DNA of 64,000 nt. Origin: Sabulibacter ruber (GTDB lineage: Bacteria > Bacteroidota > Bacteroidia > Cytophagales > Hymenobacteraceae). Positions 62,522-64,000 of the stretch are shown in pieces. The notes beneath the pieces were generated by a model. That model was not told the origin of the DNA, ran no database searches, and worked only from the letters and a program-made list of their open reading frames with translations. Location of the stretch: contig NZ_JAFFID010000001.1 in assembly GCF_017355955.1 (NCBI RefSeq), forward strand, positions 496,001 through 560,000, written 5' to 3'. Position numbers and translations under genes: made by a program. Each line of letters begins with the position of its first letter. Within the stretch, counting starts at the first letter, position 1.

Positions 62522-63863
62522 GAACTTTGAAGGAAAGCTGATCCTGCGGGTGGTACTGCTGCTGTTGACTTTAAGCGCGCCATCGGTGTGCATTCTGAAA
62601 GGCTGGTCTGAGCTGCTGGTGTTTCTGCTGCCCCTCATCGGCTACCAGGTGTATGAATTGATTCAGTTCCTGAAACAGGCGCAGGAAGAACTGAACCTCT
62701 TCATTGAGGCTATCCAGTACCGCGATTTTTCCCGGTATTTCAATGAAAAATCAGCGTCGGCGCAGCTGCAGTCGCTCAGGAAAGGCTTTAACCAGATCAA
62801 TTCCACCTTCCAGACCATCAACAAAGAAAAAGAAACGCAGCACCAGCACCTGCAACGCATTCTGGAACTGGTAGACACCGGCATTCTCTCCTATGACCTG
62901 GACAGCGGCGAGGTGGTGCTGATGAACGAATCTCTGAAGAAACTGATACAGGTGCCGTTTCTGTCTACCATCCATGCCCTGGCCAAACGCGACCCTTCTT
63001 TGTACACCGAGGTGACCAGTTTATCTCCTGGAATCACGAAAATAGCCCAGATTCAGACGCCCAGCCTGGAACGCAGCGTCTACAAGTTCATCTTGTCATC
63101 CACGGTGTTTCAGCTGGATGGAAACAAATACAAGCTGGTGGCTTTCCAGAACGTGAACGATGCCCTGGACGAAACCGAGTCGCAGGCCTGGCAGAAGCTC
63201 CTGAACGTGATGACGCACGAGATCATGAACTCCATCGCGCCCATTTCTTCCCTGGCGGATACGCTCAAAAACCGCCTGCAGGAAACCACGGTAGGCGGCG
63301 TGACTGAGCACGACCTGGAAGACATGGAGGAAGGCATCAGCACCATTAAATACCGCAGCCAGGGCTTGTTGAAGTTTGCGCAGACCTACCGCAACCTGAG
63401 CAAGATCACCAAACTGAACCTGGAGCAGGTACACGTGCAGAATCTCTTCCTGAACCTGCGCCGCCTCATGCAGCCCTCCCTGGACCAGAAACACATCACG
63501 CTAACGCTGCTCCTCAACGAACCCCACCTCACGCTGGAAGCCGATCCCAACCTGCTGGACCAGGTGCTCATCAATCTGCTGGTGAACGCCATGGATGCCG
63601 TGAAAGAACAGGAGGAACCAGAGATTACCTTATCGGCTTACTCGTCATCAGAAGGGAAAGTAGTAATCAAGGTCACCGACAACGGCACCGGTATGTCGCG
63701 TGAAGTGCAGGAAAAAATCTTTATCCCGTTCTTCAGCAGCAAGAAAAACGGCAGCGGCATTGGCTTGAGCTTGTGCAAACAGATCATTATGCTCCACAAA
63801 GGCACCATTCAGGTGCAGTCTGAAGAAGGCAAAGGCACGTCGTTTTTCCTGTTTTTTAGGTGA
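62511..63863 (+). CDS. Membrane-anchored sensor histidine kinase, partner of the NtrC-type regulator
   Basis: A 450-residue kinase with two short hydrophobic segments at the N-terminus (about 10-28 and 33-46) and almost no periplasmic loop, so it probably senses within the membrane or from inside. A linker with coiled-coil character (about 50-120) is followed by a PAS-like domain (about 115-215), then HisKA with His236 (NVMTHEIMNSIAPI). The ATPase domain has N-box INLLVNAMDAV, G1 TDNGTGMS and G2 GSGIGLSLCK. NtrY-like in layout. Overlap with the regulator gene shows translational coupling. Confidence 0.93.
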   Translation: MSFKNFEGKLILRVVLLLLTLSAPSVCILKGWSELLVFLLPLIGYQVYELIQFLKQAQEELNLFIEAIQYRDFSRYFNEKSASAQLQSLRKGFNQINSTFQTINKEKETQHQHLQRILELVDTGILSYDLDSGEVVLMNESLKKLIQVPFLSTIHALAKRDPSLYTEVTSLSPGITKIAQIQTPSLERSVYKFILSSTVFQLDGNKYKLVAFQNVNDALDETESQAWQKLLNVMTHEIMNSIAPISSLADTLKNRLQETTVGGVTEHDLEDMEEGISTIKYRSQGLLKFAQTYRNLSKITKLNLEQVHVQNLFLNLRRLMQPSLDQKHITLTLLLNEPHLTLEADPNLLDQVLINLLVNAMDAVKEQEEPEITLSAYSSSEGKVVIKVTDNGTGMSREVQEKIFIPFFSSKKNGSGIGLSLCKQIIMLHKGTIQVQSEEGKGTSFFLFFR

Positions 63864-64000
63864 AAGAGGCTGAAAACAAGCGTAACACTTCTTCCTTGAT
63901 TACAGCATAAAGGGCCATGAAAACCTCTATCAGCAGACCGTAGTTGAAGAGGTAAGCCATGCAAAACAAAGAAGCCGTTTAGAGCCTGTTTTCTATAAAA
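63864..64000. other. Window end, no gene supported
   Basis: A 34-codon minus-strand frame (63960-63859, MAYLFNYGLLIEVFMALYAV) is hydrophobic but overlaps the kinase stop and has no support. The last bases (GCCTGTTTTCTATAAAA) look like the left half of the intergenic hairpin series, so a terminator may straddle the window edge. Confidence 0.4.

Noticed and set aside
63859..63960. 34-codon hydrophobic minus-strand frame at the window end
   Set aside because: Very short, overlaps the kinase stop codon, and no promoter or family support.

Overview
The window looks like chromosomal DNA of an aerobic, glycan-using member of the Bacteroidota, most likely a Cytophagales/Hymenobacteraceae-type bacterium (inference). 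The signs are a type IX secretion C-terminal sorting domain on a GH5 enzyme, many Bacteroidota-type lipoproteins, an OMP_b-brl TonB-dependent receptor, a perfect Bacteroidota-type promoter (TTTG-N18-TATATTTG, 25497-25526, minus strand) and few strong Shine-Dalgarno sequences. No rRNA, tRNA, CRISPR array, phage or intact transposase gene was recognised.

Layout. 1-2.9 kb: the 3' part of a multi-PAS histidine kinase and a CBS-domain protein. 3.0-18.1 kb: a complete complex I operon nuoA-B-CD-E-F-G-H-I-J-K-L-M-N of the enterobacterial type (fused NuoCD, NuoG of about 910 residues). 18.3-21 kb: an MDR-type oxidoreductase and small membrane proteins. 21.1-25.4 kb: a two-gene minus-strand operon with a GalU-like nucleotidyltransferase and an 1109-residue fusion of a fucokinase-type GHMP kinase with a UDPGP-type uridylyltransferase. 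26-32 kb: a J-domain/coiled-coil protein, a small winged-helix-like protein, a PAS kinase, and an LVIVD lipoprotein paired with an outer-membrane barrel. 33.5-43.3 kb: GH43 lipoprotein, cold-shock protein, D-lactate dehydrogenase, an HNH endonuclease of the modified-DNA-restriction type, RluF-like pseudouridine synthase, a duplicated-domain secreted protein, an exported methyltransferase and a T9SS-secreted GH5. 43.9-51 kb: subtilase lipoprotein, membrane-anchored SDR, a cytosolic GH43-like protein with a helical insertion, a bacterial Vms1/ANKZF1-type (VLRF1) protein and CorA. 51.2-54 kb: BlaI/BlaR1-type pair whose M56 protein ends in eight 29-residue repeats. 54.6-57.1 kb: TonB-dependent receptor. 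58.3-63.9 kb: a MacB/FtsX-type ABC permease divergent from an NtrC-type regulator and its kinase, with a sigma-54 promoter and two spaced upstream dyads between them.

How the parts fit. The nuo operon supplies respiratory proton pumping. The GH5, GH43, GH43-like and TonB-receptor genes point to polysaccharide use, although they do not form one PUL. The kinase/uridylyltransferase pair probably turns a free sugar into a nucleotide sugar. The 61 kb two-component pair probably drives the divergent permease through sigma-54.

The intergenic DNA is unusually rich in short palindromic families: three-hairpin REP-like units, inverted CTCGCC-tct-GGCGAG pairs, a 25-bp near-palindrome, a 158-bp MITE-like element with perfect 33-bp ends, and a hairpin series around a TTTTCCTGAAAA-like core. 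The same families recur at 32.5-32.9, 35.2-35.5, 39.9, 43.5-43.8, 49.8, 54.1 and 58.2 kb. The strongest leads for new biology are the VLRF1-type protein, the kinase-uridylyltransferase fusion and the sigma-54 circuit.
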